A stretch of DNA of 64,000 nucleotides from Microbacterium maritypicum (GTDB lineage Bacteria > Actinomycetota > Actinomycetes > Actinomycetales > Microbacteriaceae), in contig NZ_CP168030.1 in assembly GCF_041529975.1 (NCBI RefSeq), positions 2,046,001 through 2,110,000 of the forward strand, in the 5' to 3' direction. The first letter of the stretch is position 1. The number at the start of each line of letters is the position of its first letter. The notes under the pieces were generated by a model. The model had not been told where the DNA came from and searched no databases. It saw nothing but the letters and a program-made list of their open reading frames with translations. Below, one piece after another: positions 27,587 to 37,731 of this stretch. The position numbers were made by a program, and so were the translations under genes.

Positions 27587-28627
27587 GTGTCAGAGTCTCC
27601 TGAAATCACCCCGGAAGCGGTCGAAGCCGCTGTCGCCGACGCCCTCGCGGCGATCGCCGCAGCCGCCGACACCGCCGAGCTGAAGGCGGCTCGCGCCGCA
27701 CACGTCGCGGAGGGTTCGCCGCTCGCGGTCTTGAACGCCTCGATGCGCCAGGTCGCCCCCGAGAACAAGGCCGCGTTCGGCAAGCTCGTGGGGCAGGGGC
27801 GCGGGCAGGTGACGCAGGCGCTCGCATCCAAGGAGGCCGAGCTGGCCGCAGCTGAGGTCGCTGCGCGTCTCGAGTCCGAGCGCGTCGACATCACGGCGGT
27901 GCCCTCGCGCACGCGGGTCGGCGCCCGGCACCCGCTCATGCTGCTCCAGGACCAGGTCTGCGACATCTTCGTCGGCATGGGCTGGGAGATCGCGGAGGGA
28001 CCGGAGCTCGAGCACGAGTGGTTCAACTTCGACGCCCTGAACTTCGACGTCGACCACCCTGCCCGCCAGGAGCAGGACACGTTCTACGTCGACCCGCCCT
28101 CGCGCCACCTCGTCATGCGCACGCACACGAGCCCGGTGCAGGTGCGCTCGATGCTCGACCGCGACGTGCCGATCTACGTGCTGTGCCCGGGGCGCGTGTA
28201 CCGCACCGACGAGTTCGACGCCACGCACCTGCCGGTGTTCACCCAGTTCGAGGGTCTCGTGATCGACAAGGGCATCACGATGGCGCACCTCAAGGGCACG
28301 CTCGACCACTTCGCGAAGCAGCTGTTCGGCCCCGAGGCCGAGACGCGCTTCCGCACCAACTACTTCCCCTTCACCGAGCCCTCCGCCGAGCTCGACCTGT
28401 GGCACCCGACCTTCAAGGGCGGCGCGCGCTGGATCGAGTGGGGCGGCTGCGGCATGGTCAACCCGAACGTGCTGCGCGCCGCCGGGATCGACCCCGAGGT
28501 GTACAGCGGCTTCGCGTTCGGCATGGGCATCGAGCGGGGACTGATGTTCCGCAGCGATGTGCAGGACATGCGCGACATGGCCGAGGGTGATGTCCGTTTC
28601 AGCGAGCAGTTCGGGATGGTGGTGTGA
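27587..28627 (+). CDS. pheS: Phenylalanyl-tRNA synthetase alpha subunit
   Basis: 346 aa. An N-terminal coiled coil (to about residue 90) binds tRNA-Phe; the class II core follows. Motifs: GARHPLMLLQDQVCDIFVGMGW, FDALNFDVDHPARQEQDTFY, RTHTSPVQVRSM, and FAFGMGIERGLMFR (motif 3). GTG 27587 has TAGACT 8 bases upstream and no ribosome-binding site. It overlaps or abuts pheT. Confidence 0.97.
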   Translation: MSESPEITPEAVEAAVADALAAIAAAADTAELKAARAAHVAEGSPLAVLNASMRQVAPENKAAFGKLVGQGRGQVTQALASKEAELAAAEVAARLESERVDITAVPSRTRVGARHPLMLLQDQVCDIFVGMGWEIAEGPELEHEWFNFDALNFDVDHPARQEQDTFYVDPPSRHLVMRTHTSPVQVRSMLDRDVPIYVLCPGRVYRTDEFDATHLPVFTQFEGLVIDKGITMAHLKGTLDHFAKQLFGPEAETRFRTNYFPFTEPSAELDLWHPTFKGGARWIEWGGCGMVNPNVLRAAGIDPEVYSGFAFGMGIERGLMFRSDVQDMRDMAEGDVRFSEQFGMVV

Positions 28628-31137
28628 TGCGCGTCCCGCTTTCGTGGTTGCGTGAGTACGTCGATCTGGCAGTGGATGCCACGCCGGAGGATGTCCTCGC
28701 GGCGCTGGTGACCGTCGGCTTCGAAGAGGAGGACGTGCACCGCTTCGAGATTTCGGGCCCGGTCGTCGTCGGCCAGGTCGTCTCGATCGAGGCCGAGCCG
28801 CAGTCCAACGGCAAGACCATCAACTGGTGCCAGGTCGACGTGGGCGAGGAGAACGGCGGCATCCGCGGGATCGTCTGCGGTGCGCACAACTTCGTCGCCG
28901 GCGACAAGGTCGTAGTCACCCTCCCCGGCGCCGTGCTGCCGGGGCCGTTCCCGATCGCCGCCCGCAAGACCTACGGTCACGTCTCCGACGGCATGATCGC
29001 CTCGGCGCGCGAACTGGGCCTGGGCGACGAGCACAACGGCATCGTCGTGCTCTCCGACCTCGGCATCGATGCGCCGGTCGGCGCCGACGCGATCGCGCTG
29101 CTGGGCCTCGACGACGTCGCGGTCGAGATCAACGTCACCCCCGACCGCGGCTACGCTTTCTCCCTGCGCGGGGTGGCCCGCGAGTACGCGCACGCCACGG
29201 GGGCGGCCTTCCGCGACCCGGCGGAGCGCGACTTCGCGGAGCTGCAGCCCGGCACCGGACACACGACCGTGGTCGATGACGTCGCCCCCGTGCGTGGCCG
29301 CGTCGGCGCGAGCGAGTTCGTGACCCGCGTCGTGCGCGACGTCGACCCCTCACGTCCGACTCCGCCGTGGATGATCGCGCGGCTCAGCCTCGCGGGCATG
29401 CGCTCGCTGGGCATCCTGATCGACATCACCAACTACGTGATGCTCGAACTGGGGCAGCCGCTGCACGGCTACGACCTCGACAAGCTCGCGGGCGGCATCA
29501 CGGTCCGCCGCGCCGCCCCCGGCGAGAAGATGACCACCCTCGACGGCGTCGAGCGCGCGCTGCACGTCGAAGACCTGCTCATCACCGACGGGTCCGGCCC
29601 GATCGGCCTCGCCGGCGTCATGGGCGGCGGAACGACCGAGATGAGCGAGACCACGCGCAACGTGCTCATCGAGGCGGCGAACTTCGACCCGATCACGATC
29701 GCCCGCACCGCGCGTCGACACAAGCTGCCGAGTGAGGCCTCCAAGCGCTTCGAGCGCGGTGTGGACCCGCTCATCCCGTTCGTCGCCGCGCGCCGTGCAG
29801 CCGACCTGATGGTCGAGCTCGCCGGGGGCACGCTGACCGAAGAGGGCGGTGCGCTCTTCGCCGAGGTCTTCGTCGAAGCGATCGATCTCCCCGCGGGCTT
29901 CGTGCAGGGACTCATCGGCGTCGACTACACCGACGACGAGATCACCGGTGCGCTCACCACGATCGGCGCGGATGTCACCGCCTCGGAGGAGGGCTCCGGC
30001 TGGACCGTGATCCCGCCGACCTGGCGCCCCGACCTCACCGACAAGTGGACGCTCGCCGAGGAGGTCGCCCGTATCCACGGCCTCGACCGCATTCCCTCCG
30101 TGCTGCCGACGCCGCCATCCGGTCGTGGGCTCACCGCACATCAGCAGGGACGCCGCCGCGTGGCCGACGCGCTGGCCGCCGCCGGCCTGGTGGAGACTCC
30201 GTCCTTCCCGTTCACCACGGAGGTGCAGAACGACCTCCACGGCTCCGCCTCGGGAGAGCACCTGCCGAGCATCCGGCTGGCGAACCCGCTCGACGGGCAG
30301 GCTCCGTTCCTGCGCCGCTCGCTCATCCCCGGTCTGCTGCAGACCGCGCATCGCAACATCTCGCGCGGCCTCACCGATCTCGCGATCTTCGAGACGGGTG
30401 CCGTGTTCCTTCCGGAGCCGGGCGTCGAGTACGGCACCGACGAGGTGCCGCCGCTGGGTGAGCGCCCGTCCGATGCGACACTCGCGGCATTGAACGCCTC
30501 GATCCCGCCGCAGCACCGGTTCGTCTCGGCGCTGCTCACGGGCCACGTTGTACCGCGTCAGCCCGGACGCCCCGCAGAAGCCGCAGGTCTGGCCGAGGCG
30601 CTGGATGCCGTCCGTGTGATCGCGGCGGCCGCCGGCGTCGAGATCGACGTGGTCCAGGCTGAGCGTGCAGCTCTCCACCCGGGACGCACCGGGTCGCTGC
30701 GCGTCGCCGGCGAAGAGGTCGGCTATGTCGGCGAGCTGCACCCCAGGGTGGCTGAGGGGGCGGATCTGCCCGGGCGCGCGACCGTGTTCGAACTCGACCT
30801 CGACCGCATCCTGACGCTCGCGGGCGGTCGGGTCGTCGCGGCATCGCTGTCGACGTTCCCCGCGGCGACGCAGGACGTCTCGCTCACGCTCCCCGCGGAC
30901 GTACCGGCCGCCGACGTGCAGGCCGCACTCGCCGAGGGCGCGGGTGCGCTGCTCGAATCGGTGCGACTGGTGGACGACTACCGCGGCGAAGGTGTGCCGG
31001 AAGGCTCGAAGAGCCTGACCTTCGCACTGCGCTTCCGCGCCGACGACCGCACGCTCACGGCAGCCGAGGCCACCGAGGCCAAGCTCGCCGGTGTGGAGGT
31101 CGCGGCCCAGCGCTTCGGAGCCGCACTGCGCGACTGA
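28627..31137 (+). CDS. pheT: Phenylalanyl-tRNA synthetase beta subunit
   Basis: 836 aa, complete. N-terminal MRVPLSWLREYVDL; tRNA-binding OB-fold at about 40-150 (VVGQVVSIEAEPQSNGKTINWCQVD); B3/B4 editing domain at about 210-400; B5; synthetase-like core; and C-terminal FDX anticodon-binding domain (STFPAATQDVSLTLPADVPAADVQ). ATG 28627 is used; GTG 28624 just before it is an alternative. It is coupled to pheS. Confidence 0.96.
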   Translation: MRVPLSWLREYVDLAVDATPEDVLAALVTVGFEEEDVHRFEISGPVVVGQVVSIEAEPQSNGKTINWCQVDVGEENGGIRGIVCGAHNFVAGDKVVVTLPGAVLPGPFPIAARKTYGHVSDGMIASARELGLGDEHNGIVVLSDLGIDAPVGADAIALLGLDDVAVEINVTPDRGYAFSLRGVAREYAHATGAAFRDPAERDFAELQPGTGHTTVVDDVAPVRGRVGASEFVTRVVRDVDPSRPTPPWMIARLSLAGMRSLGILIDITNYVMLELGQPLHGYDLDKLAGGITVRRAAPGEKMTTLDGVERALHVEDLLITDGSGPIGLAGVMGGGTTEMSETTRNVLIEAANFDPITIARTARRHKLPSEASKRFERGVDPLIPFVAARRAADLMVELAGGTLTEEGGALFAEVFVEAIDLPAGFVQGLIGVDYTDDEITGALTTIGADVTASEEGSGWTVIPPTWRPDLTDKWTLAEEVARIHGLDRIPSVLPTPPSGRGLTAHQQGRRRVADALAAAGLVETPSFPFTTEVQNDLHGSASGEHLPSIRLANPLDGQAPFLRRSLIPGLLQTAHRNISRGLTDLAIFETGAVFLPEPGVEYGTDEVPPLGERPSDATLAALNASIPPQHRFVSALLTGHVVPRQPGRPAEAAGLAEALDAVRVIAAAAGVEIDVVQAERAALHPGRTGSLRVAGEEVGYVGELHPRVAEGADLPGRATVFELDLDRILTLAGGRVVAASLSTFPAATQDVSLTLPADVPAADVQAALAEGAGALLESVRLVDDYRGEGVPEGSKSLTFALRFRADDRTLTAAEATEAKLAGVEVAAQRFGAALRD

Positions 31138-31145
31138 ACCGTCTC

Positions 31146-31186
31146 CGCGGAAGCCCTGATCTGCTCTGAGCGGAAGGGCTTCCGCG
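31146..31186 (+). terminator. Long hairpin after pheT
   Basis: Perfect 12-bp stem (CGCGGAAGCCCT 31146-31157 with 31175-31186) and a 17-base loop. There is no T-run, so termination may be weak or the hairpin may only stabilise the 3' end. Confidence 0.55.
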
Positions 31187-31214
31187 GGTGCCGCGTTCCT
31201 GGTGACATGGGTCC

Positions 31215-32177
31215 ATGACGGACGTGTTGATCCTCAGTGGAACGGGCTGGCTCTCCGGGCGCATCGCCCGCCGATGGCTGGATGCGGGGGCAACGGTGAC
31301 CTGTCTCGCTCGCGGCGAGAGGCCCGCGCCCGACGGTGCCGAGTTCGTACGTGGAGACCGCGACGATCCCGCGGCGTACACCGCGCTCACCCGGCGGGAC
31401 TGGGATCACGTGGTGGATATCTCGTCGCAGGCGTCGCAGGTCGGGGCGGCCGTCGGTGCCCTCGGCGAGCGTGCCGCGCGGTGGACCTACGTGTCTTCCC
31501 TGTCGGTCTACTCCGACGACGAGACGGTCGGTGCGGACGAGTCGGCACCGCGGCATCCGTCCGCCCGCCCCGGTGACGAGTACGAGTACGGGGCGCAGAA
31601 GGCGGCGGCCGAGGACGCCGTGGGCACCCTGGGCGATCGTGCGCTCATCGTGCGACCGGGACTCATCGTCGGCGAAGGCGACCCCAGCGATCGATTCGGT
31701 TACTGGGCAGCGGCGTTCGCGCGGGCGGGTGCGGAACCGGTCCTGTCACCGCCGCTCGAGGGGAAGAGCGCCCAGGTGATCGACGTGGACGATCTCGCCG
31801 AATTCATCGTCGCGGCGACCGTGAGCGGGCCGGTCAACGCCATCGGCGACGTGCAGCGCTTCGACGAGGTATTGCGCGAGATCCGGACCGCCGCGGGTCA
31901 TACCGGCGAGATCGTGGTCGCCGAGGAGGACTGGCTCGTCGCACACGGGGTCCAGCACTGGGCGGGGCCGAGATCCCTGCCGCTGTGGCTGCCCCCGGGG
32001 ATGACGGGCTTCATGACCCGGTCTAACAGCGCGTACCGCGATGGAGGTGGTCGGCCGCGGCCCCTGACCGACACCATCCGTACCGTCGTCGCCGATGAGC
32101 GGGCGCGCGGGGTCGACCGCGACCGTCGTGCCGGACTCACCCGCGCGGAGGAGTTGACGCTCCTGGCCGATCGCTAG
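31215..32177 (+). CDS. NAD-dependent epimerase/dehydratase-like (SDR) protein
   Basis: 320 aa. The Rossmann motif is LILSGTGWLSGRIARRWLDAG, a variant of GxxGxxG. TYVSSLSVYSDD and YEYGAQKAAAEDAV (YxxxK) supply the extended-SDR catalytic residues. It may act on a nucleotide sugar or be a regulatory reductase; the substrate is unknown. Its 3' end is duplicated in tandem (32161-32201). It probably shares no promoter with the thiamine genes behind it. Confidence 0.8.
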   Translation: MTDVLILSGTGWLSGRIARRWLDAGATVTCLARGERPAPDGAEFVRGDRDDPAAYTALTRRDWDHVVDISSQASQVGAAVGALGERAARWTYVSSLSVYSDDETVGADESAPRHPSARPGDEYEYGAQKAAAEDAVGTLGDRALIVRPGLIVGEGDPSDRFGYWAAAFARAGAEPVLSPPLEGKSAQVIDVDDLAEFIVAATVSGPVNAIGDVQRFDEVLREIRTAAGHTGEIVVAEEDWLVAHGVQHWAGPRSLPLWLPPGMTGFMTRSNSAYRDGGGRPRPLTDTIRTVVADERARGVDRDRRAGLTRAEELTLLADR

Positions 32178-32200
32178 ACGTTCCTGGCCGATCGCTAGAC
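32161..32200 (+). repeat. 21-bp tandem duplication
   Basis: The unit TCCTGGCCGATCGCTAGACG begins at 32161 and again at 32182. The first copy contains the stop codon of the epimerase; the second supplies the -10 box TAGACT of the thiamine riboswitch transcript. Confidence 0.9.
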
Positions 32201-32201
32201 T
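32196..32201 (+). promoter_or_regulatory. -10 box for the thiamine operon
   Basis: TAGACT, 7 bases before the expected transcript start near 32208, just ahead of the TPP aptamer. It is created within the second copy of the 21-bp duplication. Confidence 0.55.
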
Positions 32202-32207
32202 CTGAGC

Positions 32208-32286
32208 AGTGACACGGGGTGCCGCATCCGCGGCTGAGAACAGACCCGTCGAACCTGATCTAGTTCGTACTAGCGAAGGGATGTCG
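32208..32286 (+). ncRNA. TPP riboswitch (THI element)
   Basis: The conserved core is complete: ACGGGGTGCC, GGCTGAGA, ACCCGT, GAACCTGATCTAGTTCGTAC, and TAGCGAAGGGA. The 3' arm includes GAAGGGA (32275-32281), which is also the ribosome-binding site of thiM 7 bases further on. TPP binding should hide it, so control is likely translational. Confidence 0.95.
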
Positions 32287-32288
32287 CG

Positions 32289-33137
32289 ATGAGCGATCTT
32301 CTGCGTCCTGATTCCATCACCGATCTGCCCGGCGCCGCCGCCGCCCTGTGGGGGGTGCTGCGCGAGACGCCCCCACTGACGCACTGCATCACCAACACGG
32401 TCGTCGCCGGGTTCACCGCCAACGTGCTGCTCGCCCTGGGGGCTGCCCCGGCCATGGTCGACATCGTCGGAGAGGCCGAGATGTTCGCCGGTGTCGCCTC
32501 CGGCGTGCTGATCAACCTGGGAACGCCCACTCCCGAGCAGCGCGCGGCGAGTCTCGAGGCCGTCGCCGGGGCTGCGGCATCCGGAACCCCATGGGTGCTC
32601 GATCCGGTCGCGATCGGAGCTCTGCCGATCCGCACCGCCTTGGCGCACCGGCTGGCGGAGCAGCGTCCGACGGCGATCCGCGGCAACGCCTCGGAGATCC
32701 TCGCGCTCGCCGGCCTCAGCGCCGGTGGTCGCGGAGTGGATGCCACCGACAGCACGGATGCGGCAGCCGACGCGGCCGCTGCCCTCGCGCGACGGACGGG
32801 TGCCGTGATCGCCGTGTCCGGTCCGATCGACCTCGTCACCGACGGGGAGCGGGTACTGCGCCTCGCGAACGGACACGAGCTGCTGACCAGGGTCACCGGC
32901 GGGGGCTGCGCTCTCGGGGCCGTGATGGCCGCATTCCTCGGTACCGCGCGCAATACCGGACACGATGCCCTCACGGCCGTCGCCGCCGCGAGCCTCGTGT
33001 ACACGATCGCGGCCGAGCGCGCCGCCACGATCTCGACCGGCCCCGGCAGCTTCGCCGTGGCGCTGTTGGACGCCCTCGCCTCCGTGGGCCCCGCCGACGT
33101 GATCGCGGACGCCCGTGTGCAGGCGGGTGCGCGGTGA
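32289..33137 (+). CDS. thiM: Hydroxyethylthiazole kinase
   Basis: 282 aa. It phosphorylates 4-methyl-5-(2-hydroxyethyl)thiazole in salvage. Ribokinase-like: [54 protein letters not shown], and the catalytic loop [15 protein letters not shown]. It overlaps the next gene as GTGA. Regulated by the TPP riboswitch upstream. Confidence 0.96.
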   Translation: MSDLLRPDSITDLPGAAAALWGVLRETPPLTHCITNTVVAGFTANVLLALGAAPAMVDIVGEAEMFAGVASGVLINLGTPTPEQRAASLEAVAGAAASGTPWVLDPVAIGALPIRTALAHRLAEQRPTAIRGNASEILALAGLSAGGRGVDATDSTDAAADAAAALARRTGAVIAVSGPIDLVTDGERVLRLANGHELLTRVTGGGCALGAVMAAFLGTARNTGHDALTAVAAASLVYTIAAERAATISTGPGSFAVALLDALASVGPADVIADARVQAGAR

Positions 33138-35284
33138 ACGCCGACCTCTCCCTCTACCTCGTCACCGATCCCACGTTGTGCGGCGACCGCGGTGTCGTCG
33201 ATACCGTGCGCCGTGCCGTCGACGGGGGCGTGCGCATCGTGCAGCTCCGCGACAAGACCGCGTCCGATGCCGAGACGGCCGAGCAACTGCTTGCACTGTC
33301 GCAGGCGATCGACGGTCGTGCGCTGCTCGTGGTGAACGACCGACTGGATGCCGCGATCGCCGCCCGCGCCCGCGGTGCACGCGTCGACGGCGTGCACCTG
33401 GGTCAGGGGGACGCGTCGGTGCTGCAGGCGCGCGAGGCTCTCGGGCCGGATGCGCTGATCGGCCTCACCGCGAACAGTGCGGCGCACCTCGACGCGGTTC
33501 TCGCGTTGCCCGCCGGAACCGTCGACTATCTCGGCGTCGGGGTGATCCGTCCGACCTCGACCAAGCGGGATCACCCCGACCCCCTCGGCGTGGACGGGTT
33601 CCGTGACTTCGTGAGGCGCAGCCCGCTCCCGTGCGTGGCGATCGGCGGCGTCGGCATCGACGACACCGAGGCGCTTCGCGATGCCGGTTCCGCCGGGCTC
33701 GCCGTGGTCTCGGCGCTGTGTGCGGCCGAGGATCCCGCCGCGACCGCCCGGGAGTTCCGGCGACGCTGGCTCGCGGGGTCGGTGCCACGGGTGCTCAGCA
33801 TCGCGGGGAGTGATCCTTCGGGAGGGGCGGGTATCCAGGCCGACCTCAAGTCCATCGCCGCGAACGGCGGCTACGGCATGGCCGTCCTCACCGCGCTGAC
33901 CGCGCAGAACACGCAGGGTGTCCGGGCGGTGCATGTGCCGCCGGCGGACTTCCTCCGTGCCCAGCTCGACGCGGTGTCGGACGACGTCGTGATCGATGCG
34001 GTGAAGATCGGGATGCTGGCCGAGACGGAGGTGATCCGCGCGGTGGGCGAGTGGCTCGATCGGGTGCGTCCGCCCGTCGTCGTGCTCGACCCGGTCATGG
34101 TCGCGACGTCGGGGGACAGGCTCCTGTCGCCGGATGCCGAGGCGGAGCTGCGGAGTCTGCTCGGTCGCGCGACGCTGGTCACCCCGAATCTCGCCGAGCT
34201 CGCGGTGCTGACCGGTCGTGACATCGTCGATTGGGCCGACGGCATCACCGCCGCCGAGGAGCTGTCGGCCGAGATCGGTGCCGCCGTGCTCGTCAAGGGC
34301 GGTCATCTCACCGGCGACGAAGCTCCGGATGCGCTGGTCGACAGGCGTCGCGGCCTTCGCCAGGAGTTCACCGGCCCGCGCATCGTGACGTCGAGCACGC
34401 ACGGCACGGGCTGCTCGCTCTCTTCGGCCCTGGCCACGCTGCTGGCACAGGGGAGTGATCCCGAGGAGGCGGTACGCGCGGCACGCGCCTGGCTCCGCGA
34501 GTCCCTCCGCGCGGGGGACGGGCTGCGCGTGGGGCGCGGACACGGCCCGATCAGCCACTTCGCCGGGCTCTGGGGTCGTGGGCGCTCGGCGACGCGACCG
34601 GAGGCGACCGACATCGCTGCGGACTGGTGGCAGGAGATCGCCGGTATCCGCGCGGGGATCGATGAGCTGCCGTTCATCCGCGCGCTCGCCGACGGCTCTC
34701 TCGAGCGCGCGCCGTTCCTGTCGTACCTCGCGCAGGATGCGCTGTATCTGCGTGACTACGCCCGCGTGCTGGCCGAAGCCGCCCGCCTCGCGCCGACCTC
34801 GGCCGAGCAGGCGTTCTGGGCGGACTCCGCCCACGGTTCGATCGTCGGCGAGCTCGAACTGCACGCGTCGTGGCTGACACCGTCGCAGGGGGTGAGCGCG
34901 GCGACGTTCGCGGCGGAGCCCTCGCCGGCGACGACGGCTTACCTCGATCATCTGCGGTCCGTCGCCTTCGGCGGCGACTACGCCGAGATCGTCGCCGCGG
35001 TGCTCCCGTGCTTCTGGCTCTACACGGATCTCGGCCGGCGTCTGCACGCGGGGGAGTTCGGCGAATACGCGACCGATCCGCAGCATCCCTACGCGTCCTG
35101 GCTCGCGACATATGCCGACCCCGTGTTCGAGGAGGCGACCCGGACGGCGATCGAGCACGCGTCCGCCGCCGCTGCGGCGGCGGACGCCGACACCAGGGCG
35201 CGGATGCGGCGGGCATTCGTGTCATCGAGTGAGCACGAGCTCGCCTTCTTCGCCGCTCCGCTGGAGTCGCCGCCGGGCAGATGA
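33134..35284 (+). CDS. thiE-thiD-tenA: Trifunctional ThiE-ThiD-TenA thiamine enzyme
   Basis: 716 aa, three domains in one frame. Residues 1-210 are thiamine-phosphate synthase ([36 protein letters not shown]). Residues 218-475 are HMP/HMP-P kinase ([47 protein letters not shown]). Residues 490-716 are TenA ([34 protein letters not shown], catalytic Cys in VLPCFWLY, Glu in [10 protein letters not shown]). Together they salvage pyrimidine, phosphorylate it and couple it to thiazole phosphate. ThiED fusions occur in corynebacteria and ThiD-TenA in yeast; the three-way form is less common. Confidence 0.93.
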   Translation: MNADLSLYLVTDPTLCGDRGVVDTVRRAVDGGVRIVQLRDKTASDAETAEQLLALSQAIDGRALLVVNDRLDAAIAARARGARVDGVHLGQGDASVLQAREALGPDALIGLTANSAAHLDAVLALPAGTVDYLGVGVIRPTSTKRDHPDPLGVDGFRDFVRRSPLPCVAIGGVGIDDTEALRDAGSAGLAVVSALCAAEDPAATAREFRRRWLAGSVPRVLSIAGSDPSGGAGIQADLKSIAANGGYGMAVLTALTAQNTQGVRAVHVPPADFLRAQLDAVSDDVVIDAVKIGMLAETEVIRAVGEWLDRVRPPVVVLDPVMVATSGDRLLSPDAEAELRSLLGRATLVTPNLAELAVLTGRDIVDWADGITAAEELSAEIGAAVLVKGGHLTGDEAPDALVDRRRGLRQEFTGPRIVTSSTHGTGCSLSSALATLLAQGSDPEEAVRAARAWLRESLRAGDGLRVGRGHGPISHFAGLWGRGRSATRPEATDIAADWWQEIAGIRAGIDELPFIRALADGSLERAPFLSYLAQDALYLRDYARVLAEAARLAPTSAEQAFWADSAHGSIVGELELHASWLTPSQGVSAATFAAEPSPATTAYLDHLRSVAFGGDYAEIVAAVLPCFWLYTDLGRRLHAGEFGEYATDPQHPYASWLATYADPVFEEATRTAIEHASAAAAAADADTRARMRRAFVSSSEHELAFFAAPLESPPGR

Positions 35285-35294
35285 CGGTCCGGAT

Positions 35295-35324
35295 TTGCGG
35301 TGGCTGCCGGGGCCGCGCTACTGT
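35295..35324 (+). promoter_or_regulatory. Promoter of the arg leader
   Basis: TTGCGG (35295-35300), 18 bases, TACTGT (35319-35324). The start codon of the leader ORF lies 6 bases after the -10, so the leader peptide would be translated from a leaderless RNA. Confidence 0.55.
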
Positions 35325-35330
35325 CGCGAC

Positions 35331-35411
35331 ATGCCTTCGGCCGCCACCGCTTCTTCGACGCTCGCTCCGAGCGTCATCGCTGTGCGCCGACGCCGCGGCC
35401 GCCGACTGTAG
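35331..35411 (+). CDS. Arginine-rich leader peptide (candidate attenuator)
   Basis: 26 aa ending AVRRRRGRRL then TAG. Six of seven consecutive codons are Arg (CGC, CGA, CGC, CGC, GGC, CGC, CGA). It lies 114 bases before argC, the first gene of the arginine operon, with a good promoter upstream. The Arg codons (35386-35407) can pair with 35437-35449, which alternatively pairs with CGCCGCC (35461-35467). A further hairpin (35483-35505) precedes argC. This matches ribosome-mediated attenuation in layout; function is inference. Confidence 0.6.
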   Translation: MPSAATASSTLAPSVIAVRRRRGRRL

Positions 35412-35512
35412 GCGACCCCGCCCTCCTGCCTGCGCCCGCGCGGCGGTCGAGAGCCGGTGTCGCCGCCTCCGGCCCCGCCCCCGGTCCTCCTTTCGAGGAA
35501 GGACCCGACCGT
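35412..35512 (+). promoter_or_regulatory. GC-rich attenuator-like region before argC
   Basis: Alternative pairings: 35386-35407 with 35437-35449, or 35437-35449 with 35461-35467. The distal hairpin GGTCCTCCTT...AGGAAGGACC (35483-35505) has one mismatch and a 3-base loop. No T-run follows. No other gene is visible. Confidence 0.4.
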
Positions 35513-35524
35513 TAAGGTAGAAGC

Positions 35525-36577
35525 ATGACGTATTCCGTCGCCGTCTCCGGCGCATCCGGCTACGCAGGCGGCGAGATCCTACGCCTCCTGGCCGACCATC
35601 CCGAGATGGAGATCCGCACCGTCACGGCGCATTCGAACGCCGGACAGCCTCTCGTCGACCACCAGCCGCATCTGCGTTCACTCGCGCACCTCACCCTGCA
35701 GGACACGACGCCGGAGATCCTCGCAGGTCACGACATCGTGTTCCTCGCGCTTCCGCACGGGCAGTCGGGGCAATACACCGACGCTCTGGGAGACGCGCCC
35801 CTCGTGATCGACGCGGGCGCCGATCACCGGCTCACGTCGGCGTCGGCATGGGATGCGTTCTACGGCGGCGCCTTCCACGAGCCGTGGACATACGGTGTCC
35901 CCGAGCTCCTGGTCGACGGCGTGAAGCAGCGCGAGCACCTCCGCGGGGCGACGCGCATCGCTGCCCCGGGCTGCAACGCCTCCACGGTGAGCCTCAGCCT
36001 CGCCCCGGGTGTCGCGGCCGGAGTGATCGACCCCTCCGACATCGTCTCGGTGCTGGCCGTCGGCCCGTCAGGAGCTGGCAAGAGCCTGAAGACCAACCTC
36101 CTCGGCAGCGAGATCCTCGGCACCGCGAACCCCTACGCGGTCGGCGGAACCCACCGGCACATCCCCGAGATCCGTCAGGCGCTCGCCGCGGCGTCCGGGG
36201 CGGATGCCGCGGGCATCCGCATCTCCTTCACCCCGGTGCTGGTCCCGATGTCGCGGGGAATCCTCGCCACGTCGACGGCGCCGATCGTCGACGGTGCGAC
36301 CGATGCGCAGATCCGTGATGCCTGGCAGAGCGCCTACGGCGACGAGACGTTCGTGCAGTTGCTGCCGGAGGGGCGCTTCCCCCGAACGGCCGACGTACTC
36401 GGAGCCAACACCGCGCTCATCGGTCTCGCGATCGATCGCGCCGCCAACCGGGTCACGGTGGTCACCGCCGTCGACAACCTCGTCAAGGGCACCGCCGGCG
36501 CTGCCATCCAGTCCATGAACATCGCGCTGGGTCTTCCCGAGAACCGCGCCCTCTCAGTGAACGGAGTCGCGCCGTGA
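35525..36577 (+). CDS. argC: N-acetyl-gamma-glutamyl-phosphate reductase
   Basis: 350 aa. It reduces N-acetylglutamyl phosphate to the semialdehyde. NADP loop [17 protein letters not shown]; catalytic Cys in [14 protein letters not shown]; conserved [11 protein letters not shown] second promoter is possible: TAAGGT (35513-35518) lies exactly 6 bases before ATG 35525. It overlaps argJ as GTGA and heads argC-J-B-D-F-H. Confidence 0.97.
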   Translation: MTYSVAVSGASGYAGGEILRLLADHPEMEIRTVTAHSNAGQPLVDHQPHLRSLAHLTLQDTTPEILAGHDIVFLALPHGQSGQYTDALGDAPLVIDAGADHRLTSASAWDAFYGGAFHEPWTYGVPELLVDGVKQREHLRGATRIAAPGCNASTVSLSLAPGVAAGVIDPSDIVSVLAVGPSGAGKSLKTNLLGSEILGTANPYAVGGTHRHIPEIRQALAAASGADAAGIRISFTPVLVPMSRGILATSTAPIVDGATDAQIRDAWQSAYGDETFVQLLPEGRFPRTADVLGANTALIGLAIDRAANRVTVVTAVDNLVKGTAGAAIQSMNIALGLPENRALSVNGVAP

Positions 36578-37731
36578 GCGTCACCGCCCCCGCAGGATTC
36601 GAGGCGGCCGGTGTCGCCGCAGGCCTGAAGTCCACCGGCAAGCCCGATGTCGCCGTCGTCGTCAACCGGGGGCCGCGCAAGGTCGGTGCCGCCGTCTTCA
36701 CGAGCAACCGCGCCAAGGCGAACCCGATCATCTGGTCGCAGCAGGCGGTCGCCGACCGCATCGTCGAGGCCGTGGTGCTCAACTCCGGCGGGGCGAACTG
36801 CTTCACCGGGGCCTTCGGGTTCCAGACCACGCACCAGACCGCCGAGAAAGCCGCCGAGCTCCTCGGAGTGAGCGCCGGTGACGTGCTGATCTGCTCCACC
36901 GGACTCATCGGCACCGGCGACGAGACCTTCCGGCAGCGGGTGCTCTCCGGCACGGAGCAGGCGATCGCCGCGCTCAGTGCCGACGGGGGCGACGCCGCCG
37001 CGCAGGCGATCATGACCACCGACACCGTGGCGAAGACCGCCGTGATCAGCCGTGACGGATGGACGATCGGCGGCATGGCGAAGGGCGCGGGCATGCTCGC
37101 ACCGGGTCTCGCCACGATGCTCGTGGTGATCACGACCGACGCGGTCCTCGAGCCGCTGCAGGCCGACGAGGTGCTGCGCCGCGCGACGGGGCAGACGTTC
37201 GACCGGCTCGACTCCGACGGGTGCATGTCGACGAACGACCAGGTCACGCTGCTCGCCAACGGCGCATCCGGAGTCGTCCCCGACCTCGACGACTTCGCCG
37301 CCGCACTGACCGAGCTGTCGCAGGAGCTTGCGGTGAAGCTGCAGGGCGATGCCGAAGGCGCCAGCCACGACATCACCATCGAGGTGCAGCACGCGGTGTC
37401 CGAGCAGGACGCGGTCGAGGTCGGCCGATCCGTCGCGCGCAACAACCTCTTCAAGGCCGCGATCTTCGGAAACGACCCGAACTGGGGCCGCGTGCTCGCC
37501 GCGATCGGCACCACGAACGCGCAGTTCGACCCCTACGACGTGGACGTCTGGATGAACGGCGTCCGCGTCTGCACCGAGGGCGGCCCGGATCGCCCCCGGG
37601 AAGAGGTCGATCTGACGCCGCGCGCCACGCACCTCGTGATCGATCTCAAGGTGGGGGACTCGACGGCCACCGTGCTCACGAACGACCTCACCCACGATTA
37701 CGTGCACGAGAACAGCGCATACGCCTCATGA
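36574..37731 (+). CDS. argJ: Bifunctional ornithine acetyltransferase / N-acetylglutamate synthase
   Basis: 385 aa. It self-cleaves into two chains at Ala-Thr in [18 protein letters not shown]; the Thr becomes the nucleophile. The oxyanion pair is in CSTGLIGTG. Recycling the acetyl group makes the cyclic pathway. C-terminal [13 protein letters not shown] and [12 protein letters not shown] are typical. GTG start overlaps argC; the end overlaps argB as ATGA. Confidence 0.96.
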   Translation: MSVTAPAGFEAAGVAAGLKSTGKPDVAVVVNRGPRKVGAAVFTSNRAKANPIIWSQQAVADRIVEAVVLNSGGANCFTGAFGFQTTHQTAEKAAELLGVSAGDVLICSTGLIGTGDETFRQRVLSGTEQAIAALSADGGDAAAQAIMTTDTVAKTAVISRDGWTIGGMAKGAGMLAPGLATMLVVITTDAVLEPLQADEVLRRATGQTFDRLDSDGCMSTNDQVTLLANGASGVVPDLDDFAAALTELSQELAVKLQGDAEGASHDITIEVQHAVSEQDAVEVGRSVARNNLFKAAIFGNDPNWGRVLAAIGTTNAQFDPYDVDVWMNGVRVCTEGGPDRPREEVDLTPRATHLVIDLKVGDSTATVLTNDLTHDYVHENSAYAS

